This document shows, in pieces, positions 42,376 to 51,793 of a DNA stretch of 64,000 nt. The DNA comes from DALYLB01 sp964468345 (GTDB lineage: Bacteria; Acidobacteriota; Blastocatellia; RBC074). A program made the position numbers and the translations under genes. Within the stretch, counting starts at the first letter, position 1. Every line of letters begins with the position of its first letter. Below the pieces are notes generated by a model. It was not told the DNA's origin. It made no database searches and was given only the letters and a program-made list of their open reading frames with translations. Location of the stretch: NCBI GenBank assembly GCA_964468345.1, contig CAYXVZ010000004.1:62001-126000 (forward strand), in the 5' to 3' direction.

Positions 42376-42960
42376 TTGATAGAAGAAATCCAACAATTGA
42401 TAGAATTTCCTGCGCAGCCTTTTATCCACCGGCCAACGCTACAGGCTCTGAAAATCGAGCCCGGAGAAATCTTTTCCCTGCTCGGCGCGAACGGCGCTGG
42501 GAAGACAACGACGATCAATCTGTTTTTGAACTTTATCGAACCGAGCGGAGGCGCGGCGAAAATCAAAGGGCTTGATGTCACCCGGAATTCGCTCGAAACC
42601 AAACGGTACCTCGCGTATATCCCGGAAACAGTGATGCTGTACAAGAATCTGACGGGGCTAGAAAACCTCGAATACTTCTCGGCACTCGCCGGAAACGAGG
42701 AATATACGCGCGACGAGTTCTTGAAGCTCTTCGAAGAGGCGGACCTGCAGCGCGACGCCGCCGACAAACGCGTCGGCGCCTATTCCAAAGGCATGCGGCA
42801 AAAAATGTGCATCGCCATAGCACTTGCGAAAAAAGCCGAAACCTTGTTGCTCGACGAACCGACCTCGGGACTCGATCCCCAGGCCTCGAACGAATTTTCC
42901 GCCTGCTAAATAAACTCAGCGATCAGGCGCGATTTATCAGCGCGTCTCATGGGTCGCGCC
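42376..42960 (+). pseudogene. ABC exporter ATPase, frameshifted and truncated
   Basis: The frame holds Walker A (LLGANGAGKTT), an A-loop-like N-terminus disturbed by an indel, signature YSKGMRQK, and Walker B LLLDEPTSGLDP. The frame then breaks in NEFSAC; the next frame gives RLLNKLSDQARFISASH before homology fails. The start is a TTG without a proper first strand. It would have powered the permease next to it (ABC-2 type exporter). Confidence 0.85.
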
Positions 42961-42961
42961 G

Positions 42962-44336
42962 ATGCCGGCGTTGCAATCCGTGTCAATGGCGCTGACGGGA
43001 ACCGACGCCGCGCATCATCTGCATTTCGCTCGCGCGGCTGAACAGTACCGCCGTGACCTGCTACGCATAATCCTCCGGCACGAATGGCGGTTGCTGCGCG
43101 CTGAAAAACCGGCGTGGTTCTTTTTGTTCTGCTTTTCCGCAGCCAGTCTTTATGCGCTGATGAATGGCTGGTTGCACAAACAACGGCATCAACGCGCGAG
43201 CGCGGAGTTCATTCAGATCGAAGTGTTGCGTCTGCGCGAATTGCAGGATCGCGCGCTACGGATGGAAGACGTTCTGGCGTCGGGGCGGCGCGTGGAAACG
43301 ATGCCGAAGTATCTACGTTACGAATTTGAATACGGTCCGCTCGATCCGCGCTATGCGGCGGCATTCGGTCAATAACACGTTATCCTCCCTGCATCGCCGT
43401 TGTTCTTGCTGAATATCGGCCAAACTGAATTCTAAATGCCCGCACAAATCGTTTCCTGGTACAAACCACGAGTCGTGGCACCCAATATGCCGACGAGCAA
43501 CCCGCAATTACTCATGGCGGGCCATTTCGATTCGATCTGGCGTTCGTGATTCTGTATTTCTTCCCGCTGCTGATTCTGGCGCTCAGTTTCAATCTGGTCG
43601 CGGCGGAAAAAGAAGAAGTCACGCTGGCGATGCTGCTCTCGAATCCGGTTCGTCTGCGCCAGATCGTGCTGGGCAAAATCGTGCTGCGCGCACTGGTCAT
43701 TTTCACGACGGCGATCGCGTTTTCGCTGTTTGGATTTTATTTCAGCGGCGGGAGCGCGACGCCCTGGTATTTGCTGTTGTGGATAACGGTCGTTCTGGCA
43801 TATGGCGCATTCTGGTTCGCGCTGGCCATCCCCGTGAATGCCTTCGGCAAGAGCGCGGCGACGAACGCAATCATTCTCGCCGCCTGCTGGCTCGCGTTTG
43901 TCGTCGTGATTCCATCCACGATCAATTTAGTGGCAACGACGCTCTATCCCGTGCCTTCGCGGGTTGAGTTCATTACTGCCATGCGCGGCGAGTCCGATGA
44001 AGCCGAGCGCAAAGGCAGTCAGTTGCTCGGCAAGTATTTGCAGGATCACCCCGAACTCGGCAACCCAGCCGATGCGTCGCCCGTTCCCAACACTTCCTCG
44101 CGCAGGTCGAAGGCTTTCATCAAACGTGGCAGCAGTTTTTCAATCCGCGCGTCTTTGAAAAACGCGCCCTGAGCGGCAGCGACCCGAATCAACTGCCGCA
44201 ATTCAACTGGCGGGAAGAACCGCTGGGGGCACTCGCCGGAAGCGGCTTATGGCCGGCGCTTCATCTGTTCCTGATCGCTGGCATCGTCGGTGCGATGGGA
44301 TTGCGGCGTTATCGAATCTATCCCTTGACTGCCTGA
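42962..44336 (+). pseudogene. ABC-2 type permease (DUF3526-like), multiply broken
   Basis: Pieces of one permease: RHEWRLLRAEKPAWFFLFCF (42962 frame); FDLAFVILYFFPLLILALSF and NLVAAEKEEVTLAMLLSNP (about 43520-44090); and finally GFHQTWQQFFNPRVFEKRAL to RRYRIYPLTA in a third frame ending with TGA 44334-44336. At least two frame changes and an internal stop break it. Together with the ATPase it is a dead gliding-type/ABC-2 exporter. Whether all breaks are real depends on read quality. Confidence 0.8.
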
Positions 44337-44589
44337 ATAGCGATCACGTCAAACAGAACAAACCAATGCAACAGGACCGAAGAGAGTTTCTGCAATCCGC
44401 GATGGAAATAATCCGGGTTTCGGCATCCAGGAAGTGGGCTCGGCCCGTTCGGCAGAATATTTTTCGCATGGTGATAATGCCCGCCACTCGGCGACGTTTT
44501 CTTCAGTTGATGCGGCAAATTTGTTTTCAACTGCGCCGGCCCGATGCGGCAGCGCAATGAAATCGTTTTTACAATCTGAAGGAGAAGAT

Positions 44590-46008
44590 ATGCGGATGAA
44601 ATTTTGCGTCGTCCCTCACTGGCTTGCGCGATGGTCTTGTGCGCTCGTCCTGATTGTCCTGGCGGGAAGCGCCGCTCTTGCCGATGGGGTGGATGAATAC
44701 GTGCAAAAGCAGATGGCGAATCGTCATATCCCCGGCCTGTCGGTCGCCGTGATAAAAGACGGAAAGCCGGTGCTGCTTAAAGGCTATGGACAGGCGAATG
44801 TCGAACTGGGCGTGATGGCGACCGAAAATACAGTCTATCAACTGGCTTCGGTCACGAAGCAATTCACCGCCACCGCAATTATGATGCTGGTCGAGGATGG
44901 CAAACTCGCTCTGGACGACGAGTTGCCGAAGTTCTTCAACGGACTGCCCGCGGCCTGGAGCAAGGTCACCGTGCGGCAATTGCTCAACCATACGTCCGGC
45001 ATTAAGAGCTATACGAATCTGCCCGGCTTCGACAAGACGCTGCGGCAGGATCTCAGCAAGGAAGCCATTATCAAGATGGCTGCCGATGCCCCGGTCGAGT
45101 TCTCGCCGGGCGAGAAATATAACTACAATAACACTGGCTTTTATCTGTTGGGGATGATTATCGAGAAGGCGTCCGGGAAGGAGTATGGCGCATTTCTGTC
45201 GGAGCGGATCTTCCGACCGCTCGGGATGACGGCGACCCGCCTGAACGATCAGCGCGACGTCATTCAGGGACGCGCCGCCGGCTATGCATGGGAAGGCGAC
45301 CGGCTGCGCAACGGGGAATACGTCAGCCCGACACAGCCCTTTTCAGCGGGAGCGCTGATCTCGACCGTCGCGGACCTGGCGAAATGGGACGCGGCCCTGT
45401 ATACCGACAAACTGCTAAAGCGCGCGAGTCTGGAGCAGATGTGGACGCCGGAGAAATTGAACGACGGCAAGCAGCTCGCCTATGGGTACGGTTGGGGTGT
45501 GGACATCTATCGCACACGCAAACGCATCAGCCACGGCGGCGGCATCAATGGGTTTTCGACTTTCATCGCGCGGTTCGTGGACGATGGACTCACCGTCGTC
45601 GTGCTGACCAATTCAGAGAGCGGGGACGCGGGCGCGCTGGCGAATGGAATTGCGGAGTATTATCTCCCTGTGCTGGCTCAAAACGCGCCAAAAGCCATCA
45701 CCGACAATGATCTGAAGCTGACCGCGTTTTTGAAAGAGGTCCTCGCCAGCCTTGCCAACGGCGAAGGCAATCCTGACTGGTTTACGCCCGAGGCGCGCGC
45801 GATGCTCTTTCCCGATCGCATCAAGCAGGGCAAGCAAATGATGGGGTCGCACGGGCCATTGAATGCCTTTGAACTGCAGGAAGACCGCAATGAGGGCGGC
45901 CTGCGGCGACGCGCTTATAAGGCGGTCTTCGGCGAGTTCGCCTTGCGTTGCGGGTTCACGCTCGCGGCGGACGGAAAGATCGCCGGCGTGGGGATGCGCC
46001 CGCAATAA
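44590..46008 (+). CDS. Secreted serine hydrolase (class C beta-lactamase-like fold)
   Basis: A 472-residue protein: signal peptide (WSCALVLIVLAGSAALAD), then the beta-lactamase/transpeptidase fold with SVTK (Ser nucleophile, Lys), YNNTG (Tyr-x-Asn) and HGGGINGF (KTG-box equivalent). Such proteins act on D-amino peptides or esters rather than antibiotics. The C-terminal 120 residues form an extra beta domain. GGAGAAG precedes ATG 44590. It follows the dead ABC genes but shows no lesions. No coupling to neighbours. Confidence 0.9.
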   Translation: MRMKFCVVPHWLARWSCALVLIVLAGSAALADGVDEYVQKQMANRHIPGLSVAVIKDGKPVLLKGYGQANVELGVMATENTVYQLASVTKQFTATAIMMLVEDGKLALDDELPKFFNGLPAAWSKVTVRQLLNHTSGIKSYTNLPGFDKTLRQDLSKEAIIKMAADAPVEFSPGEKYNYNNTGFYLLGMIIEKASGKEYGAFLSERIFRPLGMTATRLNDQRDVIQGRAAGYAWEGDRLRNGEYVSPTQPFSAGALISTVADLAKWDAALYTDKLLKRASLEQMWTPEKLNDGKQLAYGYGWGVDIYRTRKRISHGGGINGFSTFIARFVDDGLTVVVLTNSESGDAGALANGIAEYYLPVLAQNAPKAITDNDLKLTAFLKEVLASLANGEGNPDWFTPEARAMLFPDRIKQGKQMMGSHGPLNAFELQEDRNEGGLRRRAYKAVFGEFALRCGFTLAADGKIAGVGMRPQ

Positions 46009-46193
46009 GCCGCCAAAAAGCTTCGTTCGCTGAATCTACGGAGAAACAAGCTCCGATCCCCGGCGTTGCCGATGATCGGAGCTTGTCGCTTTCGGTCAAC
46101 CTTTTTCACAGAAGCAGGACACGTCCCGGCGCACAAAAGTCAGCCAGCCCAGCAACGCCACGGCCAGCCCACCGCCCATGCCGAGCCACAGAG

Positions 46194-46280
46194 AAGGTCC
46201 TATCGGACTTTTTGGGCGCGGTCAATACCACGCTGCTCAATCACGTTCTCAACAACCGCGAGGGGAAGCTCGTCGCCAGT
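46194..46280 (+). pseudogene. CobW/COG0523 GTPase remnant
   Basis: The frame gives VLSDFLGAVNTTLLNHVLNN followed by REGKLVAS, matching the Walker A region of CobW-family metallochaperone GTPases (normally GFLGAGKTTLLNHVLNNREG). The P-loop Gly-Lys-Thr is altered to VNT and nothing of the rest remains. It is a dead scrap in the 46009-46594 intergenic stretch, beside the metal/cofactor ABC importer. Otherwise no gene is seen in that stretch. Confidence 0.6.
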
Positions 46281-46594
46281 GACCGGCTGGAATTAACCAC
46301 TTGTTTCGATATTACAACTATCAGCTACATATCCCTAAGCCTTTCTGGCCCACGGCGCATTGTTGTTGTTGATGGACATTGCGTTGGGATAGTTGAGCAG
46401 TTTGTTGTCCTTTGTTGTTGCAAATCGACCAGCGATCCCCTGACATCAGCCATTCATTGGAAATCAATCCGCGAAATTCGTTCCTTGTGCCAGGCTTGAA
46501 ATTTCCATGCCAATCACTTTCAAGAACCATTGGTACAGAGAAAGCAAAAGGCGGCAGTACCGAGCTTGTTTGGCCTGATCGAGGAGGTCGGAAA

Positions 46595-47821
46595 ATGAGA
46601 AAGCGCTGGACCATCCCGGGAGTCTTCGTTGTCGCACTGATCACTGCCTGCGCACAACCGGTGGTGACCTCGCGCGGCAAAATGCCGCTGCAAGCCGTCA
46701 AGGAGGCGCCCGGCAACAACCTGCAGCGTCATTGCCTCGAAAATTTCCGGTCCGAGATCGATTACTTCCCCGAGAAGATCGGGTTCAATTATTCGACGCA
46801 ACTGACGGTTTCATATCACAAGCATTACAAACTCGTGCGGTTCAAACCCGGCGTCGATACGGGCGAACGGCTGGAGTACCTGCTGGTGCAGTGCGGCGCG
46901 CCGCGGCCGGAAGGGTTCGAGCGGGCCGTGACGGTGCAGGTGCCGATCAACAGCTTCGTCACCGAGAATCAATCGGTGCTGACTGCCGCGGTCGATCTGG
47001 GAATCGAGGACCACATCGTCGGCATCGCATCGACACGGGGCGTAACGCTTCCCACAATCGTCGCGCGCATCGAATCCGGGAAAATCCTCGATATCGGCGG
47101 CGGCACACATTCAACGATTGAACGCATTCTCGAAGCCGATCCGGATGTCTTATTCACTTTTTATTCGGCCTATCCGGACTACAACCAGCATCCGAAGCTC
47201 TGGGAAATGGGCATTCACGCCATCGGACAGGCCGATCACCTGGAATCGCATCCGCTCGGGCGCGCCGAATGGGTGAAGTTCCTGGCCCTGCTCACCAATC
47301 AGGAATCAAAAGCCAATGAAATTTTCGCTTCGATTGAGCGGCAATATCAGGATCTGGCGGCGCGCGCAACGAGCGTCGCGACGCGGCCGAAGGTGCTCTT
47401 CGGCGAAGCCGCCGGCCGCGACACCTGGGAACGGCACGGCGGCCGAAATCACCTTGCGCGCCTGGTGTGGGACGCGGGAGGCGAGTTTTTCTCGAAGGAT
47501 GCCATCGCGGGAAGCTGGGTGCTGAGCAATTTCGAAGAGATGTACGAGCGCGGCGAATCCGCCTCGTTTTGGATCGGCGGCCCGCAGGGCTTTGATGAAT
47601 TGCAGGCGTTCAAGGCGTCGAATCTACGCAACGAATGGTTTCGCCCCGTGCGCGAACATCGCGTCTTCACCTATGACAAGGGCAATCAGGGAATGTGGAA
47701 ATATCCGTGGGTCGATCAGGGCATGACCCGACCGCACCAGGCGCTCGCGGATGTTCTGCGAATTCTGCATCCCGAATTGATCGATGCAGCGGAATCCCGC
47801 TTCATCCGAAAATTGAAATAA
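46595..47821 (+). CDS. ABC importer substrate-binding lipoprotein (siderophore/cobalamin class)
   Basis: A 408-residue protein with lipobox leader (VVALITACAQ) and a bilobal PBP fold of BtuF/FhuD type: VTENQSVLTAAVDLGIEDHIVGIAS, RILEADPDVLFTFYSA, FLALLTNQESKANEIFASIE, WKYPWVDQGMTRPHQALADVL. It would deliver iron-siderophore, heme or cobalamin to the following permease. It begins after a strong GAGGAGG and starts a three-gene operon. The insert between 60 and 110 (CGAPRPEGF) is unusual. Ligand is not assigned. Confidence 0.9.
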   Translation: MRKRWTIPGVFVVALITACAQPVVTSRGKMPLQAVKEAPGNNLQRHCLENFRSEIDYFPEKIGFNYSTQLTVSYHKHYKLVRFKPGVDTGERLEYLLVQCGAPRPEGFERAVTVQVPINSFVTENQSVLTAAVDLGIEDHIVGIASTRGVTLPTIVARIESGKILDIGGGTHSTIERILEADPDVLFTFYSAYPDYNQHPKLWEMGIHAIGQADHLESHPLGRAEWVKFLALLTNQESKANEIFASIERQYQDLAARATSVATRPKVLFGEAAGRDTWERHGGRNHLARLVWDAGGEFFSKDAIAGSWVLSNFEEMYERGESASFWIGGPQGFDELQAFKASNLRNEWFRPVREHRVFTYDKGNQGMWKYPWVDQGMTRPHQALADVLRILHPELIDAAESRFIRKLK

Positions 47822-47826
47822 CCTCT

Positions 47827-48927
47827 ATGACTGACACGATTCTGACGGCCCCCGTGCCGCGGGCAGGCAATGCCGCCACGATCGACCGCCCCCGATCCAA
47901 TCACCTGCTCTGGTACGCGGGGCTGGCCGGATTGCTGACCATCGTCTTTCTGGCCGAAGTGACCATCGGCGCGGTTCGCATTCCCCTGTCCGCCATCTGG
48001 CAATTGATGATCGGCGGCCAGGTCGAAAAGGAAACCTGGAGCAACATTCTGTTTTCCTTTCGCTTTCCACGCGCGATCAATGCGCTTTTCTCCGGCGCGG
48101 CGCTCGGCGCGTGCGGCCTGTTATTGCAAACGCTCTTTCGCAATCCGCTGGCGGATCCATTCGTGCTGGGCGTGATGTTCGGGTCGCGGCTGGGCGTTGC
48201 GGCGATCGTGGTCGCCTCGGGCCTCGCGGGCAATGCCTTTCTATACAAATTCGGCATCGTGGGCGATATCGGCCTTGCTCTTGCGTCCGCCGCGGGCTCG
48301 ACGGCGGTGCTCTTGCTGCTGGCCTCGCTGGCGCGGCGCGTCAGCACGGTGACGCTTCTCATCATCGGCCTGATGCTGGGATATTTGTGCATCGGCCTGA
48401 TCAGCGTGCTGCTCCACTTCATCGACGAAACGCAGGCCGCCGCGTTCAAGAACTGGGATGACGGCAGCTTTGCGGGCGCCACGCGGCAGCAGTTGGCGAT
48501 TCTGCTGCCCGGCATCGTCGTCGGCCTGTTGACGGCCTCCGCGCTGGTCAAACCGCTCAATGCCCTGCTGCTCGGGGAAAATTATGCGCAATCGCTGGGC
48601 TTGAACGTGGCGAGAATCAAGCGCTGGAGCTTTGGCGCAACCGGCCTGCTGGCGGGCATCGTGACGGCTTATTGCGGGCCGATTGCCTTTCTCGGCATTG
48701 TCGCGGCGCACCTGGGACGCGGCCTTTTCCGCACTTCGGACCATCGCATCCTGATGCCCGGCGTCATGCTGCTTGGCTCCTTGCTGGGGCTTTCGGCGGA
48801 TTTGATTACTCATCTGCCGTGGAGCCGCCATTTTCTGCACCTGAATGCCGTCAACGGCCTCATCGGCGCCCCGATCGCAATCTGGTTCCTCTTGCGGCAA
48901 AAGAGCCTGCGATCGATGGAAAGTTAA
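47827..48927 (+). CDS. FecCD-type ABC importer permease
   Basis: A 366-residue, ten-helix permease of the FecCD/BtuC family: RFPRAINALFSGAALGACG near the start, GLNVARIKRW, and GPIAFLGIVAAHLGR before the last helices. Five bases after the binding-protein gene. It would import the ligand with the ATPase at 49000. Confidence 0.93.
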   Translation: MTDTILTAPVPRAGNAATIDRPRSNHLLWYAGLAGLLTIVFLAEVTIGAVRIPLSAIWQLMIGGQVEKETWSNILFSFRFPRAINALFSGAALGACGLLLQTLFRNPLADPFVLGVMFGSRLGVAAIVVASGLAGNAFLYKFGIVGDIGLALASAAGSTAVLLLLASLARRVSTVTLLIIGLMLGYLCIGLISVLLHFIDETQAAAFKNWDDGSFAGATRQQLAILLPGIVVGLLTASALVKPLNALLLGENYAQSLGLNVARIKRWSFGATGLLAGIVTAYCGPIAFLGIVAAHLGRGLFRTSDHRILMPGVMLLGSLLGLSADLITHLPWSRHFLHLNAVNGLIGAPIAIWFLLRQKSLRSMES

Positions 48928-48999
48928 ACGAGATCCGTTCCTCTGCACCGACGCTTCTCGCTCACAGTGAGAACAAAAGGAGAGTCCGAAACAAACGAG

Positions 49000-50037
49000 A
49001 TGAATACAGCAACGGCTTCGGCAATGAGTCATCCGAGCTCCCTGGAACTGCACGGGCTGAGCATCGGCTATCAACCTTCGCGCAAGGAAGTCGTCATCGT
49101 CGCCCGCAATCTCTCGGCAACGCTGCGGGCCGGCGAGCTTGTCTGCCTGCTCGGACCAAACGGCGCGGGGAAATCCACGCTGATGCGAACCATGGCGGGA
49201 ATGCAGAAACCGCTGCAGGGCGAAGTCCTGCTGGATGGAACAAACATCCACCAACTGTCCCCGCAGGAGCTGGCCAAAAAGCTCAGCGTGGTGCTGACCG
49301 AACGGATCAGCGTGGGAGCGATGACCTCGTATGCGCTGGTTGCGCTCGGCCGCTATCCGCATACGAACTGGGCCGGCACGCTGAATGAGAAAGACCACGC
49401 CGTGATCCAGTGGGCGCTGCGGACCACGGGCGCGAGCGAGTTTGCAAACCGGAATGTCGGCGAATTGAGCGACGGCGAAAGACAGCGCGTTATGGTGGCG
49501 CGCGCCCTGGCGCAAGAACCGCAATTGATGATCCTCGACGAAATCACCGCGTTCCTCGACCTACCTCGCCGCGTCGAAATCATGCGCATGCTTCGGGACC
49601 TGGCGCGCGCGACGCGCCGGGCGATTCTGTTATCGACGCACGATCTGGACCTGGCGCTGCGCTGCGCGGATGCCATCTGGCTGCTGCCCAAAGGCGGCGC
49701 GATGATAATCGGTGCGCCGGAAGACCTGGTTCTGAACGGCGCTTTCGCGCACGCATTTGCCGGCGAGGGGATCGAGTTCGATTCAGGCATGGGCGCGTTT
49801 CGCATCGCTCCGCAACATGGCCGCGAGGTTGCGCTGACGGCCGAGGGCGAAGTCCTGCAATGGACCCGACGCGCGCTGGAACGAAATGGATACCGTGTCG
49901 TCGAGGCGGCGCCGGAAGGCGCCTGTCCGATTAATGTCATCGCTCATTCCGGATATTGGGAATTACGGACGGCAGAAGGAAAATCGACGTTCTCTTCGCT
50001 GCGAGAGCTGATGACGTCAATTCTGGAAAGAAATTGA
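49000..50037 (+). CDS. ABC importer ATPase (FecE/BtuD-like) with C-terminal extension
   Basis: A 345-residue ATPase: Walker A GPNGAGKS, Q loop, signature LSDGERQR, Walker B LMILDEITAFLD, H-loop STHDLDL. A roughly 90-residue extension after the core (VALTAEGEVLQWTRRALERN) resembles a regulatory or ferredoxin-like domain. Third gene of the importer operon. ATG 49000 is chosen; ATG 49024 would start the same core and a GTG at 48967 is less likely. Confidence 0.9.
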   Translation: MNTATASAMSHPSSLELHGLSIGYQPSRKEVVIVARNLSATLRAGELVCLLGPNGAGKSTLMRTMAGMQKPLQGEVLLDGTNIHQLSPQELAKKLSVVLTERISVGAMTSYALVALGRYPHTNWAGTLNEKDHAVIQWALRTTGASEFANRNVGELSDGERQRVMVARALAQEPQLMILDEITAFLDLPRRVEIMRMLRDLARATRRAILLSTHDLDLALRCADAIWLLPKGGAMIIGAPEDLVLNGAFAHAFAGEGIEFDSGMGAFRIAPQHGREVALTAEGEVLQWTRRALERNGYRVVEAAPEGACPINVIAHSGYWELRTAEGKSTFSSLRELMTSILERN

Positions 50038-50076
50038 GTATTAGGCCGTTTTTCACTTGACCATATGGGATTTGCC

Positions 50077-50155
50077 ACAGGGTCACAGAGAAACAGAGCA
50101 AGGAGAGAACGCTTTGGAAGCCTTCTCTCCTTGCTCTGCTTCTCTGTGACTCTGT
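50077..50155. repeat. Palindromic repeat element
   Basis: GTCACAGAGAAACAGAGCA onward (50082-50108) is the inverted copy of 50124-50150, 27 bases each with one mismatch, extending a few bases further on both sides, around a 15-base centre. A REP-like or MITE-like palindrome between the importer and the GTPase genes. Confidence 0.75.
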
Positions 50156-50217
50156 AAAACAAAAGCGCAACTTCTTGTTTTTTGAGCAAGAAATTTTCCC
50201 TTTGGTCCGCAACGTTT

Positions 50218-50321
50218 TTTCACTTTCCATATCTCATCGCTCATTTCTCATTGGTCATTGATCGGTCCGTGGGCAAACCGATGACCAATGAGAAATGAGC
50301 GATGAGATATGGAAAGTGAAA
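50218..50321. repeat. Perfect 41-bp inverted repeat
   Basis: The 41 bases 50218-50258 are the exact reverse complement of 50281-50321, separated by 22 bases that themselves can pair partly (CGGT/ACCG). It would form a very strong hairpin in either strand. No gene lies within 50041-50496; a small hairpin (TTCTTG/CAAGAA) at 50172-50192 adds to the structure. Confidence 0.9.
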
Positions 50322-50390
50322 TCCTTGTTTGGCTGCGGCCACAAGTGCCGCTCTGTGGCCAATCCCATATACTGAACGGCACGCCGATCT

Positions 50391-50440
50391 AAACAGGTAC
50401 CCTTTTCTGTGTACAGAGGAACTGGCAGACGCATTGAAAA
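50391..50440 (+). repeat. Direct repeat, copy 2 (partner at 40168-40217)
   Basis: Contains CAGGTACCCTTTTCTGTGTA and GGCAGACGCATTGAA, similar to the sequence beside the tRNA-Lys fragment at 40168-40217 in the same orientation. No tRNA part accompanies it. It may be the far border of an older insertion. Confidence 0.6.
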
Positions 50441-50496
50441 TTACACCAGAGTGTTTTATTGATTCCTGCTATGCAAAATGCTGAATGCAATCTGCC

Positions 50497-51783
50497 CTAT
50501 GCCGCGGCAAGGTCCTTGCTTCCTTTCTTCCGGTTCAATGCGAGGTAGTGCTTCATCGCGCGCTCCTTGGCTCGCTGAATCACGGCCCTGGGCCCTTCTT
50601 CGCCCCAGGAACAATCGTTGCGAATGTATTCGATCGTCACCTCGCCCAGGATCGCAGTTCGCCGGTATCGGTAATACCCAAGCCCGGCCGCATTTCCCAG
50701 GCCCGCGATTGCGACGCCCAGCGGCCCCAGCAGAGCAAATGCGCCGACGCTCAATAGCGCCTCCGCGACCGTCACCGCCACAAACTCCGCGCCCAATTCC
50801 TGCGCACAGGCTTTGAGCAGTGAACCGGTAATCTTTCCGGAGGAATTCTTTTCCATGCGCACGCCCATCACGCGGAAAATCGTGTAGACCATGCTCCCGA
50901 GCACGCCCGGCGTGAGCAACAATTGGGAAAAAGGCAGGAATCCGCCAACAACCGACCCCGCCGCGAATCCGGTGATGACTTTCCGCGCGAGCTTGATCCG
51001 GATGTCCATGATTTTCTCCCGTACCACGCCTGTGAGCTCATCGGCACGGTTCGCCGGGTCAAGAACATTCATGACCTGACCGAGCGTCCCGGCGTCCTCG
51101 TACAAACGGTCGAGCAGCTGCGGCAATTGCTGTCGGACCATCGTGTCCGCCGAAGGATCATAAAGCTGCGCGCTGCCATAGACGATATCCCGAGTCGATT
51201 TTACGAATCTGCCCATCTTCTCCTCGATCCGTCGGCGGACGGTCTCGCGGTCTTCCTTAGGCACGTGATTCATCTTGTCCCACTGGTTGACGAACACCAG
51301 CTTGGGAGTATTGGGAAGCGCCTGGTGAACGAGCTCGAACAGCTTCAACTCCGGTCCATATGGTTCGCCATTGACGACGAAGATATGGCCATGCGCCTTG
51401 CGGGCTTCGGCCAGCGCGACCTCTGCATTGATGTCCTCGCCTAGAATGCCGGGAACATCCACCAGCATCCAGGGTTCCTTTCTGTAATAGCCCGCCTCGG
51501 TCGTCAGATCATTCTGGATGCCGACCCGCGCGATATCGGATTCCATCAGCGCATTGGCGATTGCCGATTTGCCGACCGAGGTCTTGCCGAAAAGCGTCAC
51601 CCAGACGAGCCCCGTCTTCAGCCGTTCAAGCAACTCATCGAGTTCGCGGAACTCCTGCTCGATCTCGGCCCTCTCTTTAGGTTTGAGCTTGCTGCCGGTT
51701 TCCTGAACCAGGTCGCGCAGCGCGCCCTGTAACTCAGATTGGATTTCCTGCATTTCCCTGCGAATCTGATCGTGATTGGTCAT
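50497..51783 (-). CDS. Membrane-associated GTPase
   Basis: A 428-residue protein with a GTPase domain at 60-240: G1 GKTSVGKS, G3 DVPG, G4 NQWDKM (NKxD-like). An N-terminal coiled helix (QIRREMQEIQSELQGALRDL) precedes it. The C-terminal part has hydrophobic segments (FAAGSVVGGFLPFSQLLLTP; LLSVGAFALLGPLGVAIAGL) as in YcjX/Era-related membrane GTPases. Co-directional and 10 bases after the GTPase gene at 51794, so the two make a pair. Exact family unclear. Confidence 0.87.
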   Translation of the reverse strand: MTNHDQIRREMQEIQSELQGALRDLVQETGSKLKPKERAEIEQEFRELDELLERLKTGLVWVTLFGKTSVGKSAIANALMESDIARVGIQNDLTTEAGYYRKEPWMLVDVPGILGEDINAEVALAEARKAHGHIFVVNGEPYGPELKLFELVHQALPNTPKLVFVNQWDKMNHVPKEDRETVRRRIEEKMGRFVKSTRDIVYGSAQLYDPSADTMVRQQLPQLLDRLYEDAGTLGQVMNVLDPANRADELTGVVREKIMDIRIKLARKVITGFAAGSVVGGFLPFSQLLLTPGVLGSMVYTIFRVMGVRMEKNSSGKITGSLLKACAQELGAEFVAVTVAEALLSVGAFALLGPLGVAIAGLGNAAGLGYYRYRRTAILGEVTIEYIRNDCSWGEEGPRAVIQRAKERAMKHYLALNRKKGSKDLAAA

Positions 51784-51793
51784 GACTGGTTCC

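Noticed and set aside
46009..46594. Cobalamin riboswitch before the importer operon
   Set aside because: I could not find the conserved GCCACTG core or the B12-box in order; only a CobW scrap is visible.
50041..50440. CRISPR-like or attC/integron array
   Set aside because: The palindromes differ in sequence and occur once each; no integron integrase is present.
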